Assembly (NCBI GenBank): GCA_016187935.1
Contig: JACPIU010000026.1
Coordinates: 124,001 to 188,000 of the forward strand
Direction: 5' to 3'
DNA length: 64,000 nucleotides
DNA from: Bdellovibrio sp.
Lineage (GTDB): Bacteria; Bdellovibrionota; Bacteriovoracia; Bacteriovoracales; Bacteriovoracaceae
The notes under the pieces are model-generated. The model worked only from the letters and a program-made list of their open reading frames with translations. It searched no databases and was not told the DNA's origin. Position numbers and translations under genes: made by a program. Positions within the stretch are counted from its first letter, which is position 1; each line of letters starts with the position of its first letter. Shown here piece after piece: positions 48,143-56,355 of this stretch.

Positions 48143-48784
48143 CTACTCTAAAATTAATTCAGAAAGTTTGACAAGACTTTTATTGCTGAATGTTCCACGT
48201 GGAACATTATGATAAAGCAGAGTCGCTCTGTTGGACTGATCAGGAAGTTTGTACTCAAAGATTTCACTCAATGACCAGCTCGGATTCACAAAAGCAAGCT
48301 CCTCACTAAACGATGGACCCTTATAAAAAAGGACTGAGACATCACATTCCTGAGCAACATTAATAAACGGTAGCAGATCTTCAATTCTTCCAACCGCCTT
48401 GAAAGTGATCAAAGCGTCGCGATCTATAAGAATCTTCTCAACTCGATTGTTAATCAACGTTATATTTGCTAGTCCAAGAGAATCCTTGATCTGTCCACAG
48501 GCCCTAACCTTCTTACCGATTGACTCAATCCCGATGACTCGCTCTTCGCTGAATTCGATAGCAAGAGGAAAAAGGGGGAAACCACCACCAAAGCCTACAT
48601 CCACAATTAAGTGATGTCTGCCAATTATCTCGCTGAGTTTCGATGAACGTCTCATTGGTATCACAGAATCGAGAACCTGCTTATTAAAAATATCCTCACG
48701 ATTAAGAATTCTTGTTAAATTCAGACCTTTAAGGGGGCCATTTAATAAAGCAAGATAGCGATCAGTAAAAATATCCAAATTCAA
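48143..48784 (-). CDS. rsmG: 16S rRNA (guanine-N7)-methyltransferase RsmG
   Basis: Methylates G527 of 16S rRNA using S-adenosylmethionine. The 213 residues have the SAM-binding VDVGFGGGFPLFPLAI and IGIESIGKKVRAC motifs, and NRVEKI further on. The start is TTG at 48784, which overlaps the mnmG stop codon (TTGA); no ATG in range fits better. The segment NVPRGT near the C-terminus is encoded by an embedded parS site, so this gene doubles as partition DNA. Confidence 0.93.
   Translation of the reverse strand: MNLDIFTDRYLALLNGPLKGLNLTRILNREDIFNKQVLDSVIPMRRSSKLSEIIGRHHLIVDVGFGGGFPLFPLAIEFSEERVIGIESIGKKVRACGQIKDSLGLANITLINNRVEKILIDRDALITFKAVGRIEDLLPFINVAQECDVSVLFYKGPSFSEELAFVNPSWSLSEIFEYKLPDQSNRATLLYHNVPRGTFSNKSLVKLSELILE
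48191..48206. promoter_or_regulatory. parS site inside rsmG
   Basis: TGTTCCACGTGGAACA is a perfect palindrome that differs from the common TGTTTCACGTGAAACA by one symmetric base pair per half. This variant is known to act as parS in several bacteria. It is read in frame as Asn-Val-Pro-Arg-Gly-Thr in RsmG and lies about 7.8 kb from the likely oriC. Confidence 0.9.
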
Positions 48785-50625
48785 GTTAATAATCCCGCGA
48801 CATAGGACAACGTTGCTGGTCGAATTCCCTCTATACGTTGCAGTTGATAGAAATTTTCAGGCATAAATTTTCCAATTCTCTGCCGACACTCATAAGAAAT
48901 ATTTTTATTCATCATGAGAGACTTCCAATCGACCGCGCGAACTTTAAGTTTTGCAAATCTACTATTCGTCTCATAATCACGAGAAATATGGCCCTCATAT
49001 TTGATCATTATAGCTACAGCTGCAACAACTCTCTCTGAAATAGATATCCCGATTCGATTGATCTCATCTTGTAACACCTTAATAGGATTAAATTCTGGCC
49101 TCTTTAGCAGATCAGAAATCCCTAGTGGCGCATCTAAAATACCATAATCAGAAATTTCACGGGAAATACTAATTTTATGTACAAGAGACTCGAGAAATTC
49201 AAATTCATCCAAGAGTCCATTTAAGCGAAAATCGAAGGAATTATTCAACTTAATCTGCCGGCGATACTTGCTCATGCGAATGAAAGCATTATCCTCTCTT
49301 AAAAAAAGTCGATTCTCACTTCTCGCAGTGAAGAGTCTGTACGGTTCATCACGCTGGGATGAAACAAGATCATCAATCATGACTCCAATATATGAATCAG
49401 CGCGATCGAAGAAAATCAATTCTCGCTTTTGGGCCCTTAAGGCAGCATTTAATCCTGCGACTAAACCCTGACCTGCAGCCTCCTCATAGCCAGAAGTTCC
49501 ATTAATCTGTCCTGCAAAGAATAGGCCGGAAATCTCACGATGCTCGAGACCATGATTAAGAGTAGAAGTATCGACAACGTCATATTCAACAGCATAACCA
49601 TATTGAAAAATTTCGACGGCCTCAAGGCCAGAAATTGTGCGCAAGAAACTCTCTTGCACATCTTTAGGAAGACTCGTAGATATTCCACTTGGATAGATGC
49701 TCTCTGTAGATAACCCCTCGGGCTCTAGAAAAATCTGATGACTGTCTCTATCTAAATATCTAAAGGCCTTATCCTCAAGAGAGGGGCAATATCGCGGGCC
49801 TATGCCAACAATTTGTCCATTAAAGAGAGGACTACGGTGCTTATTCTCACGGATAATCGATAAGGTCTTCTCATTTGTTCTGGTCAAATAACAGGCAATT
49901 TGCGGTAGGTTCCGCGCACGGCCGGGAGTAAAAAGATGAAAAGCAGAAGCTAACGAATCAGAGTGCTGAGGCACTAACGAAGTAAAATCTATTGAAGAAC
50001 GCTGCAAGCGTGGCGGAGTTCCTGTCTTAAAGCGGATATCCCTAAATCTTAAAAAAGGAACAACCTTCTGAAGGCCCGCTGAACTCTGACAATCATAACG
50101 TCCACCACTCCAACTCTCAGGCCCTGTATGCAGCAAGCCTCCTAAAAAGGTTCCCGCTGTAACAACAACACACCTTGCGAAGAGAGATTCGTGATCGCTG
50201 AGAAAAATTTGAAAAACATCATTTGCACTACGCTCGATTGACTGGACTGCGCAATAGCGCAAGGAAAATCCTGGAATCCCGACTAGGGTCTGATATGCAT
50301 ATTGAGAGTAAAGCTCTTTATCAATTTGAACTCTTGTCGATTGCACTGCAAATCCCTTCGATTCATTTAGAGTGCGAAAGTGAATTCCAGCGCGATCAGC
50401 AAGGATCCCCATTAGACCACCCATCGCATCAAGCTCACGAACGACTTGGCCTTTCCCCACGCCTCCGATCGATGAATTGCATGGTGCGCTAGCGATCGGC
50501 ACCTCGGGAAAAGATAAAAGACAGATGCGAAGCTCACTGAACTGTGAAGCCATCCAAGCAGCTTCAACACCAGCATGCCCACCACCAATGATACAAACAT
50601 CAAAATGATTCAAAAGTGCACTCAA
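48781..50625 (-). CDS. mnmG: tRNA uridine-5-carboxymethylaminomethyl modification enzyme MnmG (GidA)
   Basis: With MnmE, modifies U34 of certain tRNAs using FAD and folate. The 614 residues have the FAD site IGGGHAGVEAAWMASQF, SCNSSIGG-like PCNSSIGGVGKGQVVRELDA (shown as PCNSSIGGVGKG), KTGTPPRL, PRYCPSLEDK, EPEGLSTESIYPSGISTSLP and NGTSGYEEAAGQG. The motifs are normal. It follows mnmE with a 65-bp gap that holds the second parS, and it is coupled by a 4-bp overlap to rsmG. Confidence 0.97.
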   Translation of the reverse strand: MSALLNHFDVCIIGGGHAGVEAAWMASQFSELRICLLSFPEVPIASAPCNSSIGGVGKGQVVRELDAMGGLMGILADRAGIHFRTLNESKGFAVQSTRVQIDKELYSQYAYQTLVGIPGFSLRYCAVQSIERSANDVFQIFLSDHESLFARCVVVTAGTFLGGLLHTGPESWSGGRYDCQSSAGLQKVVPFLRFRDIRFKTGTPPRLQRSSIDFTSLVPQHSDSLASAFHLFTPGRARNLPQIACYLTRTNEKTLSIIRENKHRSPLFNGQIVGIGPRYCPSLEDKAFRYLDRDSHQIFLEPEGLSTESIYPSGISTSLPKDVQESFLRTISGLEAVEIFQYGYAVEYDVVDTSTLNHGLEHREISGLFFAGQINGTSGYEEAAGQGLVAGLNAALRAQKRELIFFDRADSYIGVMIDDLVSSQRDEPYRLFTARSENRLFLREDNAFIRMSKYRRQIKLNNSFDFRLNGLLDEFEFLESLVHKISISREISDYGILDAPLGISDLLKRPEFNPIKVLQDEINRIGISISERVVAAVAIMIKYEGHISRDYETNSRFAKLKVRAVDWKSLMMNKNISYECRQRIGKFMPENFYQLQRIEGIRPATLSYVAGLLT

Positions 50626-50637
50626 AATATTGCCCTA

Positions 50638-50653
50638 TGTTCCACGTGGAACA
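50638..50653. promoter_or_regulatory. parS site between mnmE and mnmG
   Basis: A second exact copy of TGTTCCACGTGGAACA, 12 bp upstream of the mnmG start codon and about 5.4 kb from oriC. ParB bound here could also affect mnmG transcription, as the site lies in the mnmE-mnmG gap. Confidence 0.9.
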
Positions 50654-50690
50654 ATTTAACACTGTATCTAGCTGATTTTAATAAAATAGT

Positions 50691-52172
50691 CTACTTTCCT
50701 ATGCAAAACTTAGAAAAGATCAAGTCAAGAGAATCCTCGGGAATAACAACCCCTATTAACTCGCTCACAACTATACCTAAGGATTCAATATTATTAGACA
50801 ATATACCGAGATCTGTACAACCATCAAGCGAAGGAAGTGATATGTATCTATCGTAAATAGCTGATATTACATATTTATGACGATCAACTAAAATGGGATT
50901 CTTGTCTACTATTGAACGATATTTTGAAATAACTAACTCATTGAAAACACGTCTAAGATCGCTATTATCTGGTCCTATAGAACCATCCCTCAAATTCACT
51001 GCACCTAAAATTTTGTAATTAAATAGTGCTGGTTCTATAGGACCACTGATCTGCTGATCTGGTCCTATAGAACCAAGGCCATTTTGAATCGGGCCAATTA
51101 ACAAAATTGGACACTCATATCTCTGAGAAAAGGCCATTAACTGTGTATTAGAAAATGAATGAAGCTCGTAATGAGTCACTAGAAGCAAATCAAAATCAAA
51201 AGATTCACAAAATGCCGCCTCAATATCTAAAGCAGATAGTACCAAAATCTTGAAAAAAGAGTCACGGAGTAATGATTGAGAGCGACGAATGCCCTCCTCC
51301 TCAATAACGTTTTCGGCAAAATCTCGAACGCCTGCAGAGTCCGTAAAAATAAACAAATCACCATCAATCTCAATATTTTCAGAAATAAAATCACGAGTTG
51401 TTCCAGCGATTGAACTCACAATTGATCTATTTTCAGAAAGGATAAAATTAAAAAAAGTACTCTTCCCTGCATTTGTGGGACCAAAAATTAAGATACGAGG
51501 AACACGAGCAGCAGGTGCTTGAATTGATGCGCGATGATACAGATCAGAAATTACAACACCAAAATTTCGCATAGAAATCGCAAGAAGGGATTTCGCCTCA
51601 AGTTCACCGACATCCTCAGAAAAATCAATTAAAAGATTTAAGGCGGATTTAATAGCAATAAACTCATCATAAAGCTTACGGTAAGAACGGAATAAATCAC
51701 CATTGAGAATCTGCAATCCCTGATTGAAAGCAAAATGTGAGTTAGCATTAAGAAGTAACTCAAGGCCTTCCACTTGTGAAAAACTCAATTTCTTATTGTT
51801 TAACGCTCTAAAAGTAAACTCACCGGGCCCGGCCTGTCTTAATCCAAAGTTTTTAATAAATGCACTAATAATTCTCCGAACATTTAAAACATTACCGTGC
51901 GGATAAAGTTCCAAAATATCTTCACCTGAGTAGCTATTAGGACTCTGAAAAAAACAAAACAAAAGATCATCAAGAATAATGCCATTATCTATGATTCTAC
52001 TTAAATACATTTTCCGAGGAGCAACATTGCTGAGGGGCCTAAAAAATATTGTTTGAAATTTTTCGAGAGAAAAAAAACCACTTATGCGAACTACTGAGAT
52101 GGCAGAATTTGCAATACTCCCACTACTACATCCGATAATAATATCATTTTGTGAGCTATTGCTTATCGCCAT
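50691..52172 (-). CDS. mnmE: tRNA modification GTPase MnmE (TrmE), divergent G domain
   Basis: Partner of MnmG in U34 modification. The 493 residues keep the folate-binding N-terminal domain (SPNSYSGEDILELYPHG, RQAGPGEFTFRALNNKKLSF), G1 GPTNAGKST, G2 AGTTRD, G3 DSAGVRD and the essential C-terminal CIGK. The G4 motif NKxD, which reads guanine, is not recognisable: the expected strand reads LLLVTHYEL (Thr333 to Glu336). The G5 region is also unusual and contains an insert with three copies of a 16-bp near-palindrome. The enzyme may still work with MnmG, but its nucleotide specificity is in doubt. It follows yidC with a 9-bp gap. Confidence 0.92.
   Translation of the reverse strand: MAISNSSQNDIIIGCSSGSIANSAISVVRISGFFSLEKFQTIFFRPLSNVAPRKMYLSRIIDNGIILDDLLFCFFQSPNSYSGEDILELYPHGNVLNVRRIISAFIKNFGLRQAGPGEFTFRALNNKKLSFSQVEGLELLLNANSHFAFNQGLQILNGDLFRSYRKLYDEFIAIKSALNLLIDFSEDVGELEAKSLLAISMRNFGVVISDLYHRASIQAPAARVPRILIFGPTNAGKSTFFNFILSENRSIVSSIAGTTRDFISENIEIDGDLFIFTDSAGVRDFAENVIEEEGIRRSQSLLRDSFFKILVLSALDIEAAFCESFDFDLLLVTHYELHSFSNTQLMAFSQRYECPILLIGPIQNGLGSIGPDQQISGPIEPALFNYKILGAVNLRDGSIGPDNSDLRRVFNELVISKYRSIVDKNPILVDRHKYVISAIYDRYISLPSLDGCTDLGILSNNIESLGIVVSELIGVVIPEDSLDLIFSKFCIGK
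50970..51075. repeat. Three copies of a 16-bp near-palindrome inside mnmE
   Basis: TGGTCCTATAGAACCA occurs at 50970-50985 and 51060-51075, and its exact reverse complement TGGTTCTATAGGACCA at 51030-51045. The last two form a perfect 16-bp hairpin with a 14-nt loop. All three are in frame and code for Ser-Ile-Gly-Pro-Asp or Gly-Pro-Ile-Glu-Pro stretches in the G5 region. I saw no further copy elsewhere in the window by eye. Confidence 0.9.
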
Positions 52173-52181
52173 TATATCAGA

Positions 52182-53645
52182 CTACTTCGCAGTCTTGAAA
52201 ACAAGCATTTGCTGCAAAATACCTATCAAAGTAGAAACACAAATATAAAGAACCAATCCTGAAGGCAGGTCCTTCATTATGAAACCGAAGACAATAGGCA
52301 TCAAAAGCATAATCCTCTGCTGCATTGGATCTGCTGTTGTCGATGGAGTCATTTTCTGCTGCAAGAACATCAGAACAATCATAATTATTGGCAAAACAAA
52401 AATTGGATCCTTTACACTCAAATCATGGATCCAACCATAAAAAGGACTTCCAACTAACTCAACAGCAGCATAAAGAACCTTATAAAAGGCGAAAAAAATT
52501 GGCATTTGCGCCAAAAGAGGAAGGCAGCCTCCAAGGGGATTAGCACCACTCCGTTTAAAAAGCTCCATCGTCTCCTTTTGAAGCCTTGGAGCGTCGTCTT
52601 TATACTTCTCCTTAAGTTTAGCAAGCTCAGGCTGTAATACTTGCATCTTCTTCATAGAAACAAACGATTTGTATTGAAGAGGGAAAGTAATCAAACGAAT
52701 CACGATCGTTAATAAAATAATAGCAATGCCATAATTGGGAATATATTTGTAAAAAAACTGCAATCCGCGCAAAATCGGAACCGCAATAACTCCAAGAATT
52801 CCAAAATCAACAGACAGCTCAAGTGAGGACCCGAGAGCACTTAACATATCATAATTCTTTTTACTATAAACAAATTCCCCCTCAAATACTTGAGTAGGTA
52901 CAGATGTTGACAATGTCATAATGCCAGCCTCCTGCACAACTACACGTGCAGGCCATGGCGAAGCACTTGTCATCACAAAAAGGTGGTAATCGTGATCAAC
53001 ACCGAACCATTTGTAATTAGCTTCATCACTAGAAGAATTTCCAAGAACAAAAAAAGAAACATCCTTACCATTAACGATAAAACTACGTTCCTTATTTGCT
53101 TGAGTCTTTGCTGCAACTGATTTGAATGTGATATACGGTGCTCTAGCAGACTTAAAAGTCAGCCTATATTTCAATTTTCCCTTATCATCTAATTCAAGAA
53201 AAAAAGAATCCCCATTAGTAAAAGTCCCCTTAGAAGAAGACTCATTAATCTTTTCGAAGTTCTCTATCACAAGAGGTACATCAGAGACTGTAATTTTAAA
53301 ATCGAACTCGGGCCCTACAATATTCTCAAACTTCTCCGAAGTTGCAATTAAGGAAAAATTACGAATCTTCAAGTAGCGATCAAACGAAACAGATAATTGC
53401 TCCCTTGAAAGGGTGTAAACTTTGTTGTCATTGAGATCGACTGGACTAACATCGACAGCAGTCTTCTTCTCCGTTGTTGGAGTATCTCCACTCTGCCCAT
53501 CAATCTCATTAGTGGTGGATTTTACAGCAACATTTTCAGTTATCGGCGCAGGGGGAGTTTTTGGCACAAAAAAATATTGCCACGCAAAAAGTACAATCCC
53601 GGAAAGAACCACGGCAACTAACGCACGTCTTTGCTCCGACTCCAT
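52182..53645 (-). CDS. yidC: Membrane protein insertase YidC
   Basis: Inserts and folds inner-membrane proteins with or without SecYEG. The 487 residues have the Gram-negative layout: an N-terminal membrane helix (RRALVAVVLSGIVLFAWQYF), a large periplasmic domain (about 60-290), then five membrane segments with FPLQYKSFVSMKKMQ, GGCLPLLAQMPIFFAFYKVL and the C-terminal LPSGLVLYI. The frame is open to 53675, but that would overlap rnpA; the ATG at 53645 has GGAG five bases upstream and leaves an 8-bp gap to rnpA. yidD, often found between them, is absent. Confidence 0.96.
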   Translation of the reverse strand: MESEQRRALVAVVLSGIVLFAWQYFFVPKTPPAPITENVAVKSTTNEIDGQSGDTPTTEKKTAVDVSPVDLNDNKVYTLSREQLSVSFDRYLKIRNFSLIATSEKFENIVGPEFDFKITVSDVPLVIENFEKINESSSKGTFTNGDSFFLELDDKGKLKYRLTFKSARAPYITFKSVAAKTQANKERSFIVNGKDVSFFVLGNSSSDEANYKWFGVDHDYHLFVMTSASPWPARVVVQEAGIMTLSTSVPTQVFEGEFVYSKKNYDMLSALGSSLELSVDFGILGVIAVPILRGLQFFYKYIPNYGIAIILLTIVIRLITFPLQYKSFVSMKKMQVLQPELAKLKEKYKDDAPRLQKETMELFKRSGANPLGGCLPLLAQMPIFFAFYKVLYAAVELVGSPFYGWIHDLSVKDPIFVLPIIMIVLMFLQQKMTPSTTADPMQQRIMLLMPIVFGFIMKDLPSGLVLYICVSTLIGILQQMLVFKTAK

Positions 53646-53653
53646 AAAAGCTC

Positions 53654-54016
53654 CTAATGACCAACTAATCCACACTTGAGTAAGTGAAAACTTCTTTTAA
53701 AATCCACAAGGTAAGGCCATTTTACAGTATGTGTCCGTAAATTTGGGCCAATTATCATTTTATAAGGGAGAGATTTTAATACATTATCCTGTCTTACAAT
53801 TTCTCTGACAATCCTTTTGAATCTGTTCCTATGCACTGCGTTGCCATAATGCTTGGGAACCGAAATTCCCAACTTGAGACCACTTCCAGTATCTGAATCA
53901 CCAGCTAACATTATCACAAACAATTCACCAAATACGCGAATTTTCCCACTCTTTCGAATCTCGAAGAATTCATCCTTATTGCGTACACGAAGTTCTTTGG
54001 GAAAAGTGTAATTCAA
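53654..54016 (-). CDS. rnpA: Ribonuclease P protein component
   Basis: Protein subunit of RNase P, which matures tRNA 5' ends. The 120 residues show the basic RNR-type motif GNAVHRNRFKRIVREIVRQ and the central-cleft residues of the N-terminal part (FPKELRVRNKDEFFEI). It lies just after rpmH (6-bp gap) and before yidC, the usual origin-proximal order. Confidence 0.95.
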   Translation of the reverse strand: MNYTFPKELRVRNKDEFFEIRKSGKIRVFGELFVIMLAGDSDTGSGLKLGISVPKHYGNAVHRNRFKRIVREIVRQDNVLKSLPYKMIIGPNLRTHTVKWPYLVDFKRSFHLLKCGLVGH

Positions 54017-54022
54017 GATTGA

Positions 54023-54175
54023 TTACTTGGATCCAGTCTTAACAGACAGTTTCTTTCGCCCTTTGGCACGTCTACGACTAATAACATCACGTCCAGTAGT
54101 CGAAGACATTCTTGTTAAAAAACCATGTTTACGCATTCTTTTTTTTCTCTTGGGCTGCCAAGTACCTTTTTCCAT
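54023..54175 (-). CDS. rpmH: 50S ribosomal protein L34
   Basis: A 50-residue, very basic ribosomal protein. It reads [20 protein letters not shown], then [20 protein letters not shown] and [10 protein letters not shown], the L34 pattern (TxQPxxRKR...HGFxxRM...[18 protein letters not shown]) with a few extra residues at both ends. GGAG lies six bases before the ATG. First gene of the leftward run on the left side of the origin. Confidence 0.96.
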   Translation of the reverse strand: MEKGTWQPKRKKRMRKHGFLTRMSSTTGRDVISRRRAKGRKKLSVKTGSK

Positions 54176-54213
54176 AAAAATCTCCGAAACGACGCTTGCT
54201 TTCTAAACCTCGA

Positions 54214-54242
54214 CTTTTACCCTTTAGGACTTTAAAAATCAA
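54214..54242 (-). promoter_or_regulatory. Candidate promoter of rpmH-rnpA-yidC
   Basis: On the minus strand TTGATT (54237-54242) and TAAAAG (54214-54219) are spaced 17 bp apart, about 40 bp before the rpmH start. Only four of six bases match at each box, so this is weak. Confidence 0.35.
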
Positions 54243-54298
54243 GACTTATAAAAGCACTTCATTATATCAAAAAAATTTCAGACAACTACCTTTCAAAA

Positions 54299-54314
54299 AA
54301 CACTTATTAGTGTT
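54299..54314. promoter_or_regulatory. Short hairpin in the dnaA leader
   Basis: AACACT-tatt-AGTGTT, a 6-bp stem with a 4-nt loop, lies 47 bp upstream of the dnaA start. It could be an operator or leader hairpin. No DnaA box with at most one mismatch was noticed in this 185-bp rpmH-dnaA gap. Confidence 0.25.
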
Positions 54315-54360
54315 ACAGAATCCGTCCACCATTATGCTTCTTTTTAGGGGTTTGGAATTT

Positions 54361-55989
54361 ATGTCAAGCGAATTCCCGTTTGATCATTTTTTAAAAAAAA
54401 ACCATCCGAGCAAGCTTTTTTCAAATCCACAGATCAATGCTTCACCAGACCTAAAGGTCAATGAAAATGATGACATTGGAGAACTTAAAGAGCTTGAAAA
54501 TGAAATCCTTGGACTCCTTAGAGACTCTATTCCAAAGCAAAAGTTTAATGCCTACTTTGAAAATACTTTTGAAATTATTTCATTTGAAGGCAACCAAATC
54601 GTCTTCTCATGTTCAACGCAATTTATACAGCACATTATAACAAGTCAGTATCTTGTCCATATCGAAAATGCAATTTTTGCAACGATAGGTAAAAAGGTGA
54701 TTATTGATATCCAAGTTAGGTCTAAAAATACGAGTCTAAGTTCTAATGATAAAAACATCTTCAGAACGCAAAATTCTACCGCTCTGCTTTCTAATGAAAA
54801 AAATACAGAAACTACAAAATCCTCTATTAAAAAACCAGGGGATTTTAAATTTGTTCTGGATCTAAATCAAACATCAGACGATTTAACAAAGGTTGCTGAA
54901 TCTAAGTTTTTATCACATGTTCGTTCTGATATGGGGAACATATTGATTGATGCTAGTAAAACTTTCGATAATTTTATAGTTGGGAATTCCAATGCCATAG
55001 CCCACGCAACAGCAATTGCCGTTGCTAATGAACCAAGTCGCCAAGGAAAACAATGCAAATATCAATGCCTCTATATTCATAGCGGTTCAGGACTAGGTAA
55101 GACTCACCTTCTTCATGCCATAGCTAATAAAGTGAAAGAACTTTACCCAAACCTTGTTGTTGCACTGGTCACTGCACGAGACTTTACTAAAGAGATGGTT
55201 AATTCAATTCACGATAAAACAATGCCTGACTTTCAAAAAAAATATTCAGAGATTGTCGACATTCTTATGGTCGATGATATTCACGAACTGAGGAACAAGC
55301 CAGCAACACAAAATGAATTTTTTCACATTTTTAACGAATTACAGAACAGAGGTAAACAGCTAGTTTTTACCAGTGATAAATTACCTTCTGAAATTGATGG
55401 AATCCCTGAGAGACTCATGACCCGTCTTCAGTGGGGGCTTTTGATCGATATTCAACGCCCCGATTACGAGACGCGCCTGGCTATTTTAAAGCGGAAATCT
55501 GCAGAACTGGATCTATACTTACAAGAAGATATTTTTCAGCTAATGGCTTCAAATCTTACACATAGTATCCGCGAATTAGAAGGTTATTTAATCCGTCTAT
55601 CGGCCCATAAGGATCTGTTAAAAGTTGAAATAGATATAGAGATGGCAAAGGAAGTGCTAAACCTAACTTCAAAACCACGTGAAGAAAAACTTAGCGCGGA
55701 GACAATTTCTAAAGTCGTTGCTAATTTTTATAAAATACCCGTCATTGATATCAGATCGAAATCACGAACCAAGAAGATTACCCATTCTAGACATGTTGCA
55801 ATGTATTTAATTCAAAAGCACTTAAATGCAACACTTGCTGAAATTGGTGCATTTTTTGGAGGTCGAGATCACACTTCTGTTATTCATGGCATAAAAAAGA
55901 TTGAACAGGAAATCCAATTAAGTGGTTTTGTAAAACAAGAAATCAACGGACTCGAAAGTGCTCTTTCAGAGCAAAGCGAAATTTTCTAG
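54361..55989 (+). CDS. dnaA: Chromosomal replication initiator DnaA
   Basis: Binds DnaA boxes and melts the origin. From the chosen ATG it has 542 residues: domain I (ENEILGLLRDSIPKQKFNAY), a loose linker (about 130-195), the AAA+ domain with Walker A HSGSGLGKTHLL and Walker B ILMVDDIHEL (normally DDIQF), and domain IV with the DNA-reading GGRDHTSVIHGIKKIE. The frame is open 165 bp further upstream, but that part is unlike DnaA. The ATG at 54361 follows GGA by six bases and gives the normal N-terminus, apart from about 40 extra residues (SSEFPFDHFLKKN...) before domain I. Confidence 0.96.
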   Translation: MSSEFPFDHFLKKNHPSKLFSNPQINASPDLKVNENDDIGELKELENEILGLLRDSIPKQKFNAYFENTFEIISFEGNQIVFSCSTQFIQHIITSQYLVHIENAIFATIGKKVIIDIQVRSKNTSLSSNDKNIFRTQNSTALLSNEKNTETTKSSIKKPGDFKFVLDLNQTSDDLTKVAESKFLSHVRSDMGNILIDASKTFDNFIVGNSNAIAHATAIAVANEPSRQGKQCKYQCLYIHSGSGLGKTHLLHAIANKVKELYPNLVVALVTARDFTKEMVNSIHDKTMPDFQKKYSEIVDILMVDDIHELRNKPATQNEFFHIFNELQNRGKQLVFTSDKLPSEIDGIPERLMTRLQWGLLIDIQRPDYETRLAILKRKSAELDLYLQEDIFQLMASNLTHSIRELEGYLIRLSAHKDLLKVEIDIEMAKEVLNLTSKPREEKLSAETISKVVANFYKIPVIDIRSKSRTKKITHSRHVAMYLIQKHLNATLAEIGAFFGGRDHTSVIHGIKKIEQEIQLSGFVKQEINGLESALSEQSEIF

Positions 55990-56355
55990 TTATCCACATA
56001 TAATATTGTTGATAAGTAGAAGAAAATTATTCACTGAACAATTTGGGAATAAAATGTGGGAAAATTATCAAATCGTGGCTAACGCATCACGGTGACATGC
56101 GACTTTTCCAACAAGTTATCAAGACTCGTTTTGTGTAAAGATCAATAAGTGAATTTTTTTTGATCAAAGTTGATTTTGGCAGGACACGCGAGGGTAACTA
56201 TCTCCAATACTTTTTTGTTTTTTCAACTAGTTAACAGGTTTATACACTATTTCACATTCTAATAATAAATATATTAATTATAGTCTCCTTAAAAATATTC
56301 TTTAACTCCAAAGAGGTTTACATTCATTCCATTTCTCTGTTTAATGTTTCCCCTG
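55990..56355. other. Likely chromosomal origin of replication (oriC)
   Basis: A 366-bp gene-free gap between dnaA and dnaN. DnaA boxes: TTATCCACA at 55990-55998 (perfect), TTATCAACA on the minus strand at 56007-56015, TTATTCACT at 56027-56035 and TTATACACT at 56240-56248 (one mismatch each). An A/T-only stretch at 56259-56283 next to the last box could be the unwinding element. The change of gene direction at rpmH/dnaA supports an origin here. The exact unwinding site is not shown by sequence alone. Confidence 0.75.

Noticed and set aside
50970-51075. CRISPR-like repeat array in mnmE
   Set aside because: Only three copies, in alternating orientation, with unequal spacing, inside an intact coding frame and without cas genes.
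53646-53675. Ten-residue N-terminal extension of YidC (MWISWSLGAF)
   Set aside because: It would overlap rnpA and lacks a ribosome site; the ATG at 53645 has GGAG in place and gives the normal YidC N-terminus.
54196-54360. 55-residue N-terminal extension of DnaA
   Set aside because: The extra segment is unlike DnaA, covers the rpmH-dnaA promoter region and has no ribosome site.
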